DNA of 64,000 nt from assembly GCF_001619585.1 (NCBI RefSeq), contig NZ_LQNT01000009.1:62001-126000 (forward strand), in the 5' to 3' direction. Origin of the DNA: Bhargavaea cecembensis. GTDB lineage: Bacteria > Bacillota > Bacilli > Bacillales_A > Planococcaceae. Below the pieces are notes generated by a model. It saw only the letters and a list, made by a program, of their open reading frames with translations. It searched no databases and was not told the origin of the DNA. The position numbers and the translations under genes were made by a program. Below are positions 44,946-55,436 of this stretch, piece after piece; position 1 is the stretch's first letter; each line of letters starts with the position of its first letter.

Positions 44946-45731
44946 TTAAGGGATGATGAGTGTCTGACCTACGGATATTTCATTGGAGGAAAGGCCGTTG
45001 GCACGCTTGATTTTCTCCACCCCGTCACCGGAACCGTAAAAATTCACTGAAATGCGGTAAAGTGTTTCTCCCGGCTGGACGGTGTGTGAACCGCGCTTGG
45101 CGTTCTCCTTCTCCTTCTCCTGGCGCTGTTGCTCTTCGCGCTTTTTTTGCTCGGCGATCCGGGCCTGTTCTTCTTTGCGCTTCTGCTCCTCGATCCGCTG
45201 CTGCTCTTTCAGGCGCTTTTGTTCTTCCAGTTTTTTCTGTTCCTCGAGTTTCTTCTGTTCTTCGAGCTTTTTCTGCTCCTCGAGTTTTTTCTGTTCTTCG
45301 AGGCGCTTTTGCTCCTCCTGCTGCTTTTTAGCCTGCTCTTCCGCTTCCTGCTCCTCTGCATCGGAAACGGCACCGCCCTCTGCCGGCGGCTCGGCATCTT
45401 CGCCGGCGATGGATGTGTCAATCTCAAGGTTCTGCTCGAGTTCAGCAGCATTGCTGCTTTCCATCGGATCATAGAATTTATAGACATAGATAAATAGCGA
45501 AATCGGAATCAGCATGAACAGAATGAGCAACGTGTTGATCAGTGTGCTTCCTTTAGGTCTGTTCTTTTTCCCGACTGCCTTACCGGCCTTCTTCTTTTTC
45601 TTGGCTGACGGTTCCTTGCGGCCGAACAGTTCAGCTCTTGTCATCGGCTTGTCCGCAGCATCCGTATCGTCAGTCACCGCGATTTCCTTGCGGTGCTGCT
45701 CGAACTTCTGTCGGAAGTCATCATTCGTCAT
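44946..45731 (-). CDS. ypbE: YpbE-like membrane protein with coiled coil and LysM domain
   Basis: 261-residue type II membrane protein: a charged cytoplasmic head of about 65 residues, one transmembrane segment ([22 protein letters not shown]), an acidic linker, a coiled coil made of repeats of EEQKKL, and a C-terminal LysM domain ([27 protein letters not shown]) that would bind peptidoglycan. The coiled coil may span the distance from membrane to wall. Position before recS matches YpbE. Function unknown. ATG 45731 has GGAGGG upstream. Confidence 0.88.
   Translation of the reverse strand: MTNDDFRQKFEQHRKEIAVTDDTDAADKPMTRAELFGRKEPSAKKKKKAGKAVGKKNRPKGSTLINTLLILFMLIPISLFIYVYKFYDPMESSNAAELEQNLEIDTSIAGEDAEPPAEGGAVSDAEEQEAEEQAKKQQEEQKRLEEQKKLEEQKKLEEQKKLEEQKKLEEQKRLKEQQRIEEQKRKEEQARIAEQKKREEQQRQEKEKENAKRGSHTVQPGETLYRISVNFYGSGDGVEKIKRANGLSSNEISVGQTLIIP
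45212..45315 (-). repeat. 18-bp repeats coding the YpbE coiled coil
   Basis: About six near-perfect copies of an 18-base unit encoding EEQKKL in the extracytoplasmic stalk of YpbE. Copies differ by synonymous changes and K/R swaps. Confidence 0.8.
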
Positions 45732-45765
45732 AGCCGTCACCCTCCAATAAAAGGTACGTAAATAT

Positions 45766-45794
45766 ATTATGACGAATGCTGTCGCAAAAGTAAA
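45766..45794 (-). promoter_or_regulatory. Candidate promoter of ypbE
   Basis: -35 TTTACT (45794-45789), 17-base spacer and -10 CATAAT (45771-45766), just after the recS stop. Confidence 0.4.
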
Positions 45795-47210
45795 CGTTAT
45801 TCACCACATTAAAATCCGAACAAACGATCGATTCGTTCCCTCCAATCGAGGAGGCCGGGGGTATTTCCGGCAGTTGTCCTGCCGGTTAAAATCCGTTCGG
45901 GAACCAGACCGCATTCCGAACAGCATTGATCGGGGCGGGACGCCGGTGAATAGCCGAAAAGGCCAAGTGCTTTTGAACGAATGCACCCGCCGCCTTCTGC
46001 AAAACGGACCATAGAGAAAATTTCTTTGCGTTTTGCTTCCGCCAGCCGCTCCATCTGAGTCGCGGCGCTTTCTGTTCCGAGTCTTCCGAGCCAATAGCGC
46101 ACGACCCGGAGCGCGGTCTCTGAAAGTCCCGCACGCTCCCCCGCTTCCTCGATGGTCAGGCCTTCCTCCACACAAGCGCCGATAAAACGCACCGTTTCCG
46201 GTTCCGGCAGATCGTCCACGGCGATAAATGCCGCTGTGTCGGCATCGCTTTCCGCATAAAGGAGGGTGGCCAATGACTGCCCCCCGTCTCTTCCGGCTCT
46301 GCCGATTTCCTGTATATACTGGGCTGCGGAGGCAGGGAGATGGTCATGGATAATCCATCGGATGTCGGGTTTGTTGATGCCCATGCCGAATGCATTGGTC
46401 GCGCAGATCCATTCCAGTTCCCCGTTCAAGAACTGTTGCTGGACTAGGATCCGGTCCTCATTCTCCATGCCGGCATGGAAGGCGGCCGCACGAATCCGAC
46501 GGCTGCTCAAAAGATCCGCAAGTTCTTCTGCCCGCTTCCTCGACTGTACATAAATGATGCCCGGGCCCTTCCAGCGGGAGAGGTTGTCGAGAATCCATTC
46601 CGTTTTTTCCTCCCGGCCGTGAAGGCGCAAAAGTTCCATTGCAATATTAGGCCGGTCCGGCGGATGGATAAACAGCTCAGGCTGCTCCATGAGCAGATAG
46701 TCCGCGATATCACGGATGGCCTTTTCCGAGGCGGTCGCCGTCAGGGCGAGGACAGGCGGCCTTTCCGCCAGGGTTCCGAGCCATTCCCTCATCCTGAGAT
46801 AGTCCGGTCGGAAGTCAAATCCCCATTGAGAAATGCAGTGTGCTTCGTCTGCCACGATATATGCAAGGCGAAGCCGTTTAATCCGGTCGGATATATGGGG
46901 CTGGACCAGCATCTCCGGGGAGGTGAACAGATATCGGTACCTTCCAAGATTGGCCAGCACGTCAGCCCTCTCTTTTGGGGCCAGGTACGAGTTCAATGCC
47001 GCGACCCGCTTTTCACCCTTCATCTTCAGCTGGGCGACCTGGTCCTCCATAAGTGAGAGAAGCGGTGACACGATCAGCACGGTCCCTCCGAGTGCGTAGA
47101 CGGGAAGCTGGTAACACAGTGATTTGCCTGCCCCGGTCGGCAACACGGCAATCGTGTCGCGTCCCCGGATCACCGAGCGGATGACCTCTTCCTGGCCTTC
47201 GCGGAATTCA

Positions 47211-48656
<1,446 letters not shown>

Positions 48657-48660
48657 ACGC

Positions 48661-48695
48661 AAAAAGCCCTGCGCCTTACTGGCGCCGGGCTTTTT
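48661..48695 (+). terminator. Terminator after fer
   Basis: AAAAAGCCC / GGGCTTTTT stem (48661-48669 with 48687-48695) with an inner GCGCC/GGCGC stem; T run follows on the plus strand. Confidence 0.9.
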
Positions 48696-48730
48696 GTATC
48701 CGGTAAGATCGCCCCGGATCATCAAAAAGA

Positions 48731-48756
48731 ACCGCTCCGGTGTTACCCGGAACGGT
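48731..48756 (-). terminator. Terminator after ribU
   Basis: ACCG-C-TCCGG / CCGGA-A-CGGT stem-loop, followed on the minus strand by TCTTTTTGATG. Faces the fer terminator. Confidence 0.75.
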
Positions 48757-48795
48757 CCTGAATAAGTAAAGGCAGATGTTGGGCGCTTCCGGTAA

Positions 48796-49380
48796 TTATC
48801 CCTGGAAGACGGCCCGCTGTTTTTCGATCCAGCGATGCATGCTGCGGAACAGGAGCAGGATAATGGCTGCGAGGATAATCCCCTTCAGCAGGTTAAACGG
48901 CAGGATCCCCATCACGATCATCTGGTACAGTTCTTCACCCGACATGACCGGGAAGTTCATGAACTTCACATAGAGCGGGAGGAACAGCACATAGTTCAGC
49001 AGACTCATGCCGACCGCCATCGAAATGGTACCGAGGATGAGGCCGGTCGTCATTCCCTTGGCATTGGACAGGCGGTGATACACCCACCATACCGGCAGAA
49101 TGAACAGGACACCTGTAGCGAAATTGGCCATGTGGCCGACCGGTACACCGGTCGGGCTGCCCGAGAACAGCCAGTCCAGAACGTTTTTCAGCAGTTCAAC
49201 GAGGATACCGGCAACCGGTCCCATTGTGATCGCCGCGATGATGGCCGGCACTTCACTGAAGTCGACTTGCAGGAATGCAGGGAACGGCGGCAGCGGGAAA
49301 TTGAACAGCATGAGCACAAACGAGATACTGCTCAGCATGGCGATTGCGATCATCGACCGCAGGCGCAGATTTTTCTTCAT
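48796..49380 (-). CDS. ribU: Riboflavin ECF transporter substrate-binding subunit RibU
   Basis: 194-residue S component with about six hydrophobic segments, for example MIAIAMLSSISFVLMLFNFPLPPFPAFLQVDFSEVPAIIAAI, the family-typical start. It binds riboflavin and works with the shared EcfAA'T module encoded elsewhere. Called YpaA in B. subtilis. The FMN riboswitch upstream independently supports the substrate. ATG 49380 follows AAGGAGA; an upstream in-frame start would lie in the riboswitch terminator. Confidence 0.96.
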   Translation of the reverse strand: MKKNLRLRSMIAIAMLSSISFVLMLFNFPLPPFPAFLQVDFSEVPAIIAAITMGPVAGILVELLKNVLDWLFSGSPTGVPVGHMANFATGVLFILPVWWVYHRLSNAKGMTTGLILGTISMAVGMSLLNYVLFLPLYVKFMNFPVMSGEELYQMIVMGILPFNLLKGIILAAIILLLFRSMHRWIEKQRAVFQG

Positions 49381-49456
49381 GACACTTTCTCTCCTTCTGT
49401 TGATCCTCTTCAACGAAGGAAGGACGACGGCCCCGATCACCTGCCCCAAATCAAAA

Positions 49457-49482
49457 CCCCTGAACGGAAATCCGTCCAGGGG
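49457..49482 (-). terminator. Expression-platform terminator of the FMN riboswitch
   Basis: CCCCTG-A-ACGGA / TCCGT-C-CAGGGG stem, followed on the minus strand by TTTTGATTTG, between the aptamer and the ribU ribosome site. FMN binding would be expected to favour this hairpin. Confidence 0.85.
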
Positions 49483-49547
49483 AGAAAGGCAAGTTTAATA
49501 CAGGCGTCACCTGTCCGCAAATATACAGACAGAAACGGCCGTGCCTT

Positions 49548-49674
49548 CACCTTCTCCCATCCAGACTTTACTGTCGGCTTTGGAATCTCACCAAATCCTG
49601 CCTTGCGGCTCGCGGGCTTAGGGGCATAACACCCCATCACCGCCGGTCGGGAATTTCACCCAGCCCCGAAGATG
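49548..49674 (-). promoter_or_regulatory. FMN riboswitch (RFN element) controlling ribU
   Basis: Complete aptamer on the minus strand. P1 is CATCTTC (49674-49668) with GAAGGTG (49554-49548). Conserved elements are GGGGCTGGGTGAAATTCCC, GACCGGCGGT, AGCCCGCGAGC, GGATTTGGTGAGATTCC, AAGCCGACAGT and TCTGGATGGGAGAAGG. The variable helix reads GGGGTGTTATGCCCC. Turns down riboflavin uptake when FMN is ample. Confidence 0.97.
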
Positions 49675-49707
49675 AATCAATATGTGGTTATTTTTTATTA
49701 CAACCCT

Positions 49708-49736
49708 ATCATACAAAAAAATAAATGATTTGTAAA
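49708..49736 (-). promoter_or_regulatory. Promoter of ribU
   Basis: -35 TTTACA (49736-49731), 17-base spacer and -10 TATGAT (49713-49708), about 35 bases before the riboswitch P1. Confidence 0.65.
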
Positions 49737-49764
49737 CTGGTCTGGCCGAAAATATTTCAGAAAA

Positions 49765-51003
49765 TTAGCTGCCGGTGTCCAAACTCATTCCGTTTGGTCC
49801 TGCAGGAAGCGGAATCGCCTCATCAAGATCATACCCTCCAGGCGGATTATCAGCATTCTCAAAGCGGACACGGAGATTATACTCAGCCGCAGTCAGGGCC
49901 ATCCCATCAATCATCCTGGCAGCATCCTGTTGTTCCATTTCACCGAAATCAAATGTTTCTCCAAACCGGACCGTCAAGACATCGCCATCGCCCGGCAGCT
50001 CCACCGTAAAGTCGGCATCCTCCGGAACGACCGGTTCATACAGATCGTTCGTCCGGTCCTTCATCAGCCGGATTGCCTCAGCTGCATCGGCAGGCTCCAG
50101 ATGCCGGTCCGGTGCAAGGATCGTAGAGCCGTCACTTTTCTCATAGGAGAAGTACACAGCCCCCTCCCTTTCAAGCGGCATTTCCTGGAGCGGACCGACC
50201 TGGTCGAACTCTGCAGGAGCACCGCTCTCATCCAATACCTGCAAAGACGGACTATCCCGGAATGTTTCCTGCAATGAGTCCGTGAACGCTCCGATTGCCG
50301 CACTTGCAATATCGTAGGAATGGTTGCCGTTCAGAATAAGAATTACCTCTCCTTCTTCCTCGCCGACAGTTCCGTCATATGGATGATAATCGTCAAAACC
50401 GAGGGCTTCCTCATCAATCTGTGGAGCATAGCGGTTATACAGATCGACCTGACCCGGTGTTTCCCCTGCAAAATCCGCCTCGATCCTATCACCAGGAATC
50501 AGGAACGTGACGGGTATCACATTTGCAGCCTCTACAAGGCCGATCCGGAACGGAACGAGGCCCTCCAGTTTCCCGGGGTAAACCGCACCGATAGCAGGTC
50601 CGCTCATGGAAACTTCCATGCTATGGAGATCTGCCCCTTCGCTGGTGCTCCCCTTATCCGACAGCGCACTGCTTTCTTCAACTGAACCAGTTTCCGCCTG
50701 TCGGTCCGCTTCCGTTGCCTTCTGTACCGCATCGTCTGCATGCTCGCTGGCCGTGTCATTGGCACCGCTCATTTCACTGCCTCCATCCATCATGGAAGGA
50801 ATGAGGATACCGGCCGCCAGAAGCGCTGCTGCGGCTACTCCAGCCGGAATCCACTTCCGAATCCGGGAAGGCCTCTTATCCCGCAGGCGCGGATCGTCCT
50901 TCAGCCTGGACAGGATCTCATCGCGGCTTCTCCTATCTTCGGGTTTCGGCACGGACTTCAGCCAGCGGCCGATTTCTTCATCATTCCATTTGTCTCTGCT
51001 CAT
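49765..51003 (-). CDS. rsiX: Anti-sigma-X factor RsiX-like protein
   Basis: 412-residue single-pass membrane protein. The cytoplasmic head (residues 1-45, KWNDEEIGRWLKSVPKPEDRRS) should hold SigX; one transmembrane segment follows (WIPAGVAAAALLAAGILIPSMM), then an acidic Ser/Glu-rich linker and an extracytoplasmic part with GerMN-like stretches (NRYAPQIDEEALGFDDYHPYDG, ILNGNHSYDIASAAIGAFTDSL). Start overlaps the sigX stop (ATGA), with GGAGGTGG upstream. The acidic linker makes it somewhat longer than B. subtilis RsiX. Confidence 0.88.
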   Translation of the reverse strand: MSRDKWNDEEIGRWLKSVPKPEDRRSRDEILSRLKDDPRLRDKRPSRIRKWIPAGVAAAALLAAGILIPSMMDGGSEMSGANDTASEHADDAVQKATEADRQAETGSVEESSALSDKGSTSEGADLHSMEVSMSGPAIGAVYPGKLEGLVPFRIGLVEAANVIPVTFLIPGDRIEADFAGETPGQVDLYNRYAPQIDEEALGFDDYHPYDGTVGEEEGEVILILNGNHSYDIASAAIGAFTDSLQETFRDSPSLQVLDESGAPAEFDQVGPLQEMPLEREGAVYFSYEKSDGSTILAPDRHLEPADAAEAIRLMKDRTNDLYEPVVPEDADFTVELPGDGDVLTVRFGETFDFGEMEQQDAARMIDGMALTAAEYNLRVRFENADNPPGGYDLDEAIPLPAGPNGMSLDTGS

Positions 51004-51533
51004 CGTCCGCCACCTCCCAGTCCGTCCGACTTCTCCAAAAGTTCTCTTGCTTTTTTAACTGCGCGGTGCTGGGTCGTCTTGACTTTCGCTTCTGTCCAAC
51101 CGAGAACTTCAGCTGTTTCTGCGATGGACAGTTCCTGCAGGTACCTCATGATCAGCACGATCCGCTGGTCTTCCGTGCAGGCGTCCAACACTCCGAAAAG
51201 CCGGCCCATCTCGTCTCCGTGGACAGCCGCTTCCTCGGGTGTCGGACCCCGGTCGGCGGGCTGCTCAGTCTCCCAGTCAAACGACTCGTCCGTCCGCTTT
51301 CTGCGGACGGCTGCCCGCCGGAAATGGTCAAAAGCCACATTCCTGGCTATGGAAAACAGCCAGGTCCTCTCGCTGCTTTTCCCCTGAAAGTTGCCAAATG
51401 ATTTCAGAACACGCACATACACTTCATGCAGCAAATCCTCGGAGAGCGTCCGGTCCTTCGTCAAATAGATCAGGAACCGGTAGACATCCTGGTGGTATTC
51501 CTCATAGATCCGATGAAACACGGATTCATCCAT
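51000..51533 (-). CDS. sigX: ECF RNA polymerase sigma factor SigX
   Basis: 177-residue ECF sigma factor. Region 2 is FHRIYEEYHQDVYRFLIYLTKDRTLSEDLLHEVYVRVLKSFGNF with RTWLFSIARNVAFDHFRR; region 4 is LDACTEDQRIVLIMRYLQELSIAETAEVLGWTEAKVKTTQHRAVKKAREL. In Bacillus, SigX controls cell-surface charge genes. Coupled to rsiX by a four-base overlap and next to the res operon as in B. subtilis. ATG 51533 has GGAGGG upstream; a longer reading has none. Confidence 0.93.
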   Translation of the reverse strand: MDESVFHRIYEEYHQDVYRFLIYLTKDRTLSEDLLHEVYVRVLKSFGNFQGKSSERTWLFSIARNVAFDHFRRAAVRRKRTDESFDWETEQPADRGPTPEEAAVHGDEMGRLFGVLDACTEDQRIVLIMRYLQELSIAETAEVLGWTEAKVKTTQHRAVKKARELLEKSDGLGGGGR

Positions 51534-51582
51534 CAGCTGCCCTCCGTTCACTGGTATTGGTCGCCCGAATGGCGAAAAAGTT

Positions 51583-53361
51583 TCAATGCTCTTCAAAAGG
51601 GATGCTGAATGTCATCGTTGTCCCCTCACCAAGGCTGCTCTCTGCACGAATCCATCCGCCGTGGGACTCGACGATATTTTTCGCAATGGCCAGACCGAGG
51701 CCTGTGCCGCCCTTCCCTCTTGTTCTCGCCTTGTCGGCCTTGTAAAAGCGTTCAAATACGAATGTCAGGTCTTCATCTGCAATGCCCGAACCGGTATCGG
51801 CAACAGCCACTTCAAGAAGTCCGTCCGAAGCGGAGGACCTGACCTCGACACTTCCGCCGGAAGGGGTATGCCGGATGGCGTTGTCGATCAGGTTGGTCAT
51901 GACCTGTTCAATCCTGTCCTCATCCAGTTCGACAATTGCCTCTCCCGCACCTTCCGTGTCCACACCGAGGGTGATGTCGGCATCCTTCGCCTTCTGGACG
52001 AACTTGGAAGCGATCCGTTCCACCATCGGCCGCACGGCGACAGGGTTTTTGTAAAGCCTCATATAACCGGACTCAAGCCGGGTCAGATCAAGTGTATCAT
52101 TGACAAGGCGGCCCATCCGCATCGCTTCATCCCGGATGATTTTCATCATTTCTTCGCGATCTTCTTCTTTCTCGACAATTCCGTCGCTCAATGCTTCCGA
52201 GTAGCCGATCAGCATGGAGATCGGGGTCCTCAGCTCGTGGGAGATGTTGGCGAGGAAGTCGGTCCTGACCTTGTCAAGCCTGTGCTGTTCCGTCATATCC
52301 CGGAAAACCGCAACCGCTCCGCGGATGTTGCTGCCGCTGTAGAGCGGACTGATTGTGATATCAAAATATTGACCATCAAGAGACAGTTCATCCTCAACTT
52401 CCTCCGAGTACATGGCGGCATGATCAAGCATCCCCGTAATTTCATCCGGGAGATCCCCTTCCTGATCTTTCCTCACATCCCGCCATTTCTTCAGCAAACG
52501 GTCTGCCGGCGGATTGGTCAGCAGGATTGACTGGTCACGGTTAAACGAGATCACCGCATCCGTCATGGAAGTAAGAATGTTCTGGAGCTGTTCCTTTTCC
52601 TGGCCGATCACTTCCAGATTGTGCTTGACCTGGCGCCCCATTTTGTTGAAGGCTACTGCAAGGTCACCGATTTCATCGTGCTGGGGTGTGGGAACTTCCG
52701 TGTCGTACCGGCCTTCTGCAAGGCTGTTCGCCGCTTCCTTCAGCTTCCGCAGAGGAGACGTGATTCTGGAAGACAGGAAAAATGCAAAAAAGGTTGTCAG
52801 CACAAATGCGATGAATGCGGACAACAGGACAATATAGGTTGTCTGCCGGATGGTATCGTGGACGGCCTGCATGCTCTGGTAGACGAATACCGCTCCATTG
52901 AGCTCATTCCCTTCGTGAAGCGGGGCGGCCAGGATGGAATATGTCTCCATGCGGTCCTCATCTTCGGCAGATGGCAGGTTCATCTCTTTGACTACCGGGG
53001 AGTCCTCACGAAACACACGTGAAAGCTCTTTGTCCTTAAGAAGGATTTCACGGATTTCTCCGCCGTTGTCTTCCTCATGAAAGGCACCGATCACCTTTCC
53101 GGAAGAGTTTGCGATGACTGCACTTGTATCTCTGCCCAGAAGATCATCGATCACATAGATTGAGGCTGTCGGATCCTCGTGCTGATCAACGATCTTGGAG
53201 ATCGTGACAGCCTGTTGCCGAAGCGTATTCTCCGCCTGGTTTCCATAAAAGTTCCCGAGGAATTCAAGGAGCAGGACACTCACGATGAACAGGACAAATG
53301 AAACGAGAAGCAATATGGTTGCCCATAGCTTCCCGACGACGCTGTTCCATATCCTATTCAT
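51583..53361 (-). CDS. resE: Sensor histidine kinase ResE
   Basis: 592-residue membrane kinase: TM1 near residues 10-32, an extracytoplasmic sensor of about 130 residues, TM2 near 165-190, HAMP domain, a PAS domain (LQNILTSMTDAVISFNRDQSILLTNPPADRLL), HisKA with the phospho-His in ANISHELRTPISML, and the ATPase with NLIDNAIRHTP, DTGSGI and GTGLGLAI. Senses redox or oxygen/NO state and phosphorylates ResD. ATG 53361 (alternative TTG 53373) overlaps the resD stop. Confidence 0.95.
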   Translation of the reverse strand: MNRIWNSVVGKLWATILLLVSFVLFIVSVLLLEFLGNFYGNQAENTLRQQAVTISKIVDQHEDPTASIYVIDDLLGRDTSAVIANSSGKVIGAFHEEDNGGEIREILLKDKELSRVFREDSPVVKEMNLPSAEDEDRMETYSILAAPLHEGNELNGAVFVYQSMQAVHDTIRQTTYIVLLSAFIAFVLTTFFAFFLSSRITSPLRKLKEAANSLAEGRYDTEVPTPQHDEIGDLAVAFNKMGRQVKHNLEVIGQEKEQLQNILTSMTDAVISFNRDQSILLTNPPADRLLKKWRDVRKDQEGDLPDEITGMLDHAAMYSEEVEDELSLDGQYFDITISPLYSGSNIRGAVAVFRDMTEQHRLDKVRTDFLANISHELRTPISMLIGYSEALSDGIVEKEEDREEMMKIIRDEAMRMGRLVNDTLDLTRLESGYMRLYKNPVAVRPMVERIASKFVQKAKDADITLGVDTEGAGEAIVELDEDRIEQVMTNLIDNAIRHTPSGGSVEVRSSASDGLLEVAVADTGSGIADEDLTFVFERFYKADKARTRGKGGTGLGLAIAKNIVESHGGWIRAESSLGEGTTMTFSIPFEEH

Positions 53362-54067
53362 TGCCTGCCTCAAACTTGTAGCCGACGCCCCAAACCGTGA
53401 CGATCATTTTGGCGGCACGCGGGGAGACTTTCGTCAGCTTTTCGCGCAGCCGCTTTACATGAGTATCAACCGTCCGAAGGTCACCAAAGAATTCATAGTG
53501 CCAGACTTCCTTCAGCAGCTGTTCCCGGTCGAATACCTTGTCCGGAGTCTTCGCAAGGAAGTAAAGCAATTCATATTCCTTCGGCGTAAGGTTCACTTCC
53601 TTGCCTTCCGCCGTTACACGGTGGGCATCGTTGTCGATCATAAGATGAGGGAAGACGACCAGATCCTTCGGTGCCTGAGGATCGACAGAAGCGTAATTCG
53701 CCGATCGCCTCAGAACAGCCTTGACGCGTAGTACAACCTCACGCGGGCTGAACGGCTTGACGATATAGTCATCTGCACCGGCCTCGAATCCCTGGACACG
53801 GTTCGCTTCCTCACCTTTCGCCGTCAGCATGATGACCGGCGTCATTTTCTCTTCCCGGAGCGCGGTGCACACTTCCACGCCGTCTTTCCCCGGCATCATG
53901 ATGTCGAGCAGGATGCAGTCATAGTCACGGCCAAGCGCCATCTCCAGCGCTTCGTCGCCGTCGACCGCCTCTTCAACTTCATAGCCCTCGCGTTCAAGGT
54001 ACATTTTCAGCAGTCGCCGGATGCGTTCTTCATCATCGACGACAAGGATGGAAACCTGTTCAGTCAC
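53354..54067 (-). CDS. resD: Response regulator ResD
   Basis: 237-residue OmpR-family regulator. Receiver: VVDDEERIRRLLK, phospho-Asp in LLDIMMPGKDG, Thr/Lys in MLTAKGEE and VKPFSPREV; winged-helix DNA-binding domain with LTPKEYELLYFLA and RTVDTHVKRLREKL. Controls respiration genes such as ctaA, qcr and res in Bacillus. Starts with GTG at 54067 behind AAAGGGG. A terminator sits between it and resC, so resDE may have their own promoter. Confidence 0.96.
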   Translation of the reverse strand: MTEQVSILVVDDEERIRRLLKMYLEREGYEVEEAVDGDEALEMALGRDYDCILLDIMMPGKDGVEVCTALREEKMTPVIMLTAKGEEANRVQGFEAGADDYIVKPFSPREVVLRVKAVLRRSANYASVDPQAPKDLVVFPHLMIDNDAHRVTAEGKEVNLTPKEYELLYFLAKTPDKVFDREQLLKEVWHYEFFGDLRTVDTHVKRLREKLTKVSPRAAKMIVTVWGVGYKFEAGNE

Positions 54068-54212
54068 AAACCATTTCCCCTTTCACCAACACTGCTCTTC
54101 ACTTCCTATTGTACCGTCCGGAGCAGGAAAATGAAAACGAATCGTCTGTTTACGGACGGTTTGGCTGATGACGGCGCAGACCTTTCCGGGTCACCGATCA
54201 GAGAGCGCAGAA

Positions 54213-54246
54213 AAAGGACCCTCCGGGGAAATCCGGAGGGTCCTTT
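54213..54246 (-). terminator. Terminator between resC and resD
   Basis: Perfect 14-base stem (54213-54226 with 54233-54246) after the resC stop; minus-strand T run TTTCTGCG. It would insulate resDE from resABC or act as a partial terminator. Confidence 0.85.
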
Positions 54247-54251
54247 CTGTC

Positions 54252-55436
54252 TTAGGCATAGGAGTGAAGACCGGCGATGACGAGGTTGACGGCCACCAGG
54301 TTGAACATGATGATGGCAAATCCGACAACGGCAAGCCAGGCCGATTTGCGCCCTTCCCAGCCGCGCGAGAGGCGGAGGTGGAGGTACGCGGCATAGAACA
54401 GCCAGGTGATGAGTGCCCAAACTTCTTTCGGGTCCCATCCCCAGAAACGCGACCAGGCTTCATGTGCCCAGATCATTGCGAAAATGAGTGCTCCCAGAGT
54501 GAAGACCGGGAAGCCGATCAGAACGGACCGGTATCCGATTTCATCCATGAGCTGAGAATTCGCCTTGACCGCAAGCGGCTTTACAAGTTCCGCTATGCGC
54601 CGTCGGGTGATCAGCCGGATCAGGAAGTATAGAATCGTTCCGGCAATGACCGACCATGTGAATGTCGTCAGCGTCTTCGCATTGATAATAGGCGGCATTT
54701 CCGCCAGCGGCTCCATCGCGCCTTCTGTCTTGGCACTGTATTCGTTCATACCGAATAGTGGAGGCATATGGTAAACCACTTCAGCCTGCATATCGTTCTT
54801 ATCCACATAGTCGAATGCAGCTTCATACCCTGCTGCCCGGAAACCGACTGTGATGACGATAAAACCAAGAACGACTACAAGCGTATACATGATGAATTCC
54901 AGCCATTTGCGTTCTTTGGAGTTTTTCGTCAGGTCGATATTTTTCAGCAGGTAGATCAGGCCGACAACGGCCGAGATCGCAAGAATGGCTTCGCCAAGTG
55001 CCGCCGTGATGACGTGGATCGTCAGCCAGTGACTCTGAAGCGCAGGGATCAGCGGCTGGATGTCCCGCGGGAACATCGCCGCATACCCGAGGATGACAAT
55101 GGCGATCGGAAGTGCAAAGAGGCCGACAAGCGGCGACTTATAAAGAAAGTAGAACAGGATCGCCGCTCCTACGAGCAACATCCCGAAAGCCGTGGTGAAT
55201 TCGAACATGTTGCTGACCGGCGCGTGGCCCGAAGCCATCCACCGGGTGATGAAGTAGCCGAGGTGTGCAAGGAAACCGATGATGGTCACCGTGATGCCGA
55301 GCTTGCCCCAGCGTTTATTGGAGGCGGAAGCCTCGTTCTTCGACCCTTTCACCGCGCCGCCGAACAGAATGGTCCCGGCGAGATAGGCGATGAATGCGGT
55401 GAAGAGGAGATTTCCACTAAGGTCTACTAGGTTCAT
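54252..55436 (-). CDS. resC: Cytochrome c biogenesis protein ResC (CcsA/CcmC family)
   Basis: 394-residue membrane protein with eight or more hydrophobic helices and the heme-binding [14 protein letters not shown] motif (tryptophan-rich signature) near the C-terminus. It contributes conserved histidines ([27 protein letters not shown]) for heme export and ligation in the ResBC system II synthetase. Overlaps the resB stop by four bases. Confidence 0.95.
   Translation of the reverse strand: MNLVDLSGNLLFTAFIAYLAGTILFGGAVKGSKNEASASNKRWGKLGITVTIIGFLAHLGYFITRWMASGHAPVSNMFEFTTAFGMLLVGAAILFYFLYKSPLVGLFALPIAIVILGYAAMFPRDIQPLIPALQSHWLTIHVITAALGEAILAISAVVGLIYLLKNIDLTKNSKERKWLEFIMYTLVVVLGFIVITVGFRAAGYEAAFDYVDKNDMQAEVVYHMPPLFGMNEYSAKTEGAMEPLAEMPPIINAKTLTTFTWSVIAGTILYFLIRLITRRRIAELVKPLAVKANSQLMDEIGYRSVLIGFPVFTLGALIFAMIWAHEAWSRFWGWDPKEVWALITWLFYAAYLHLRLSRGWEGRKSAWLAVVGFAIIMFNLVAVNLVIAGLHSYA

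Noticed and set aside
45212-45315. Repeat cluster considered as a CRISPR-like array
   Set aside because: The repeats are contiguous, have no spacers, stay in frame and encode a coiled coil.
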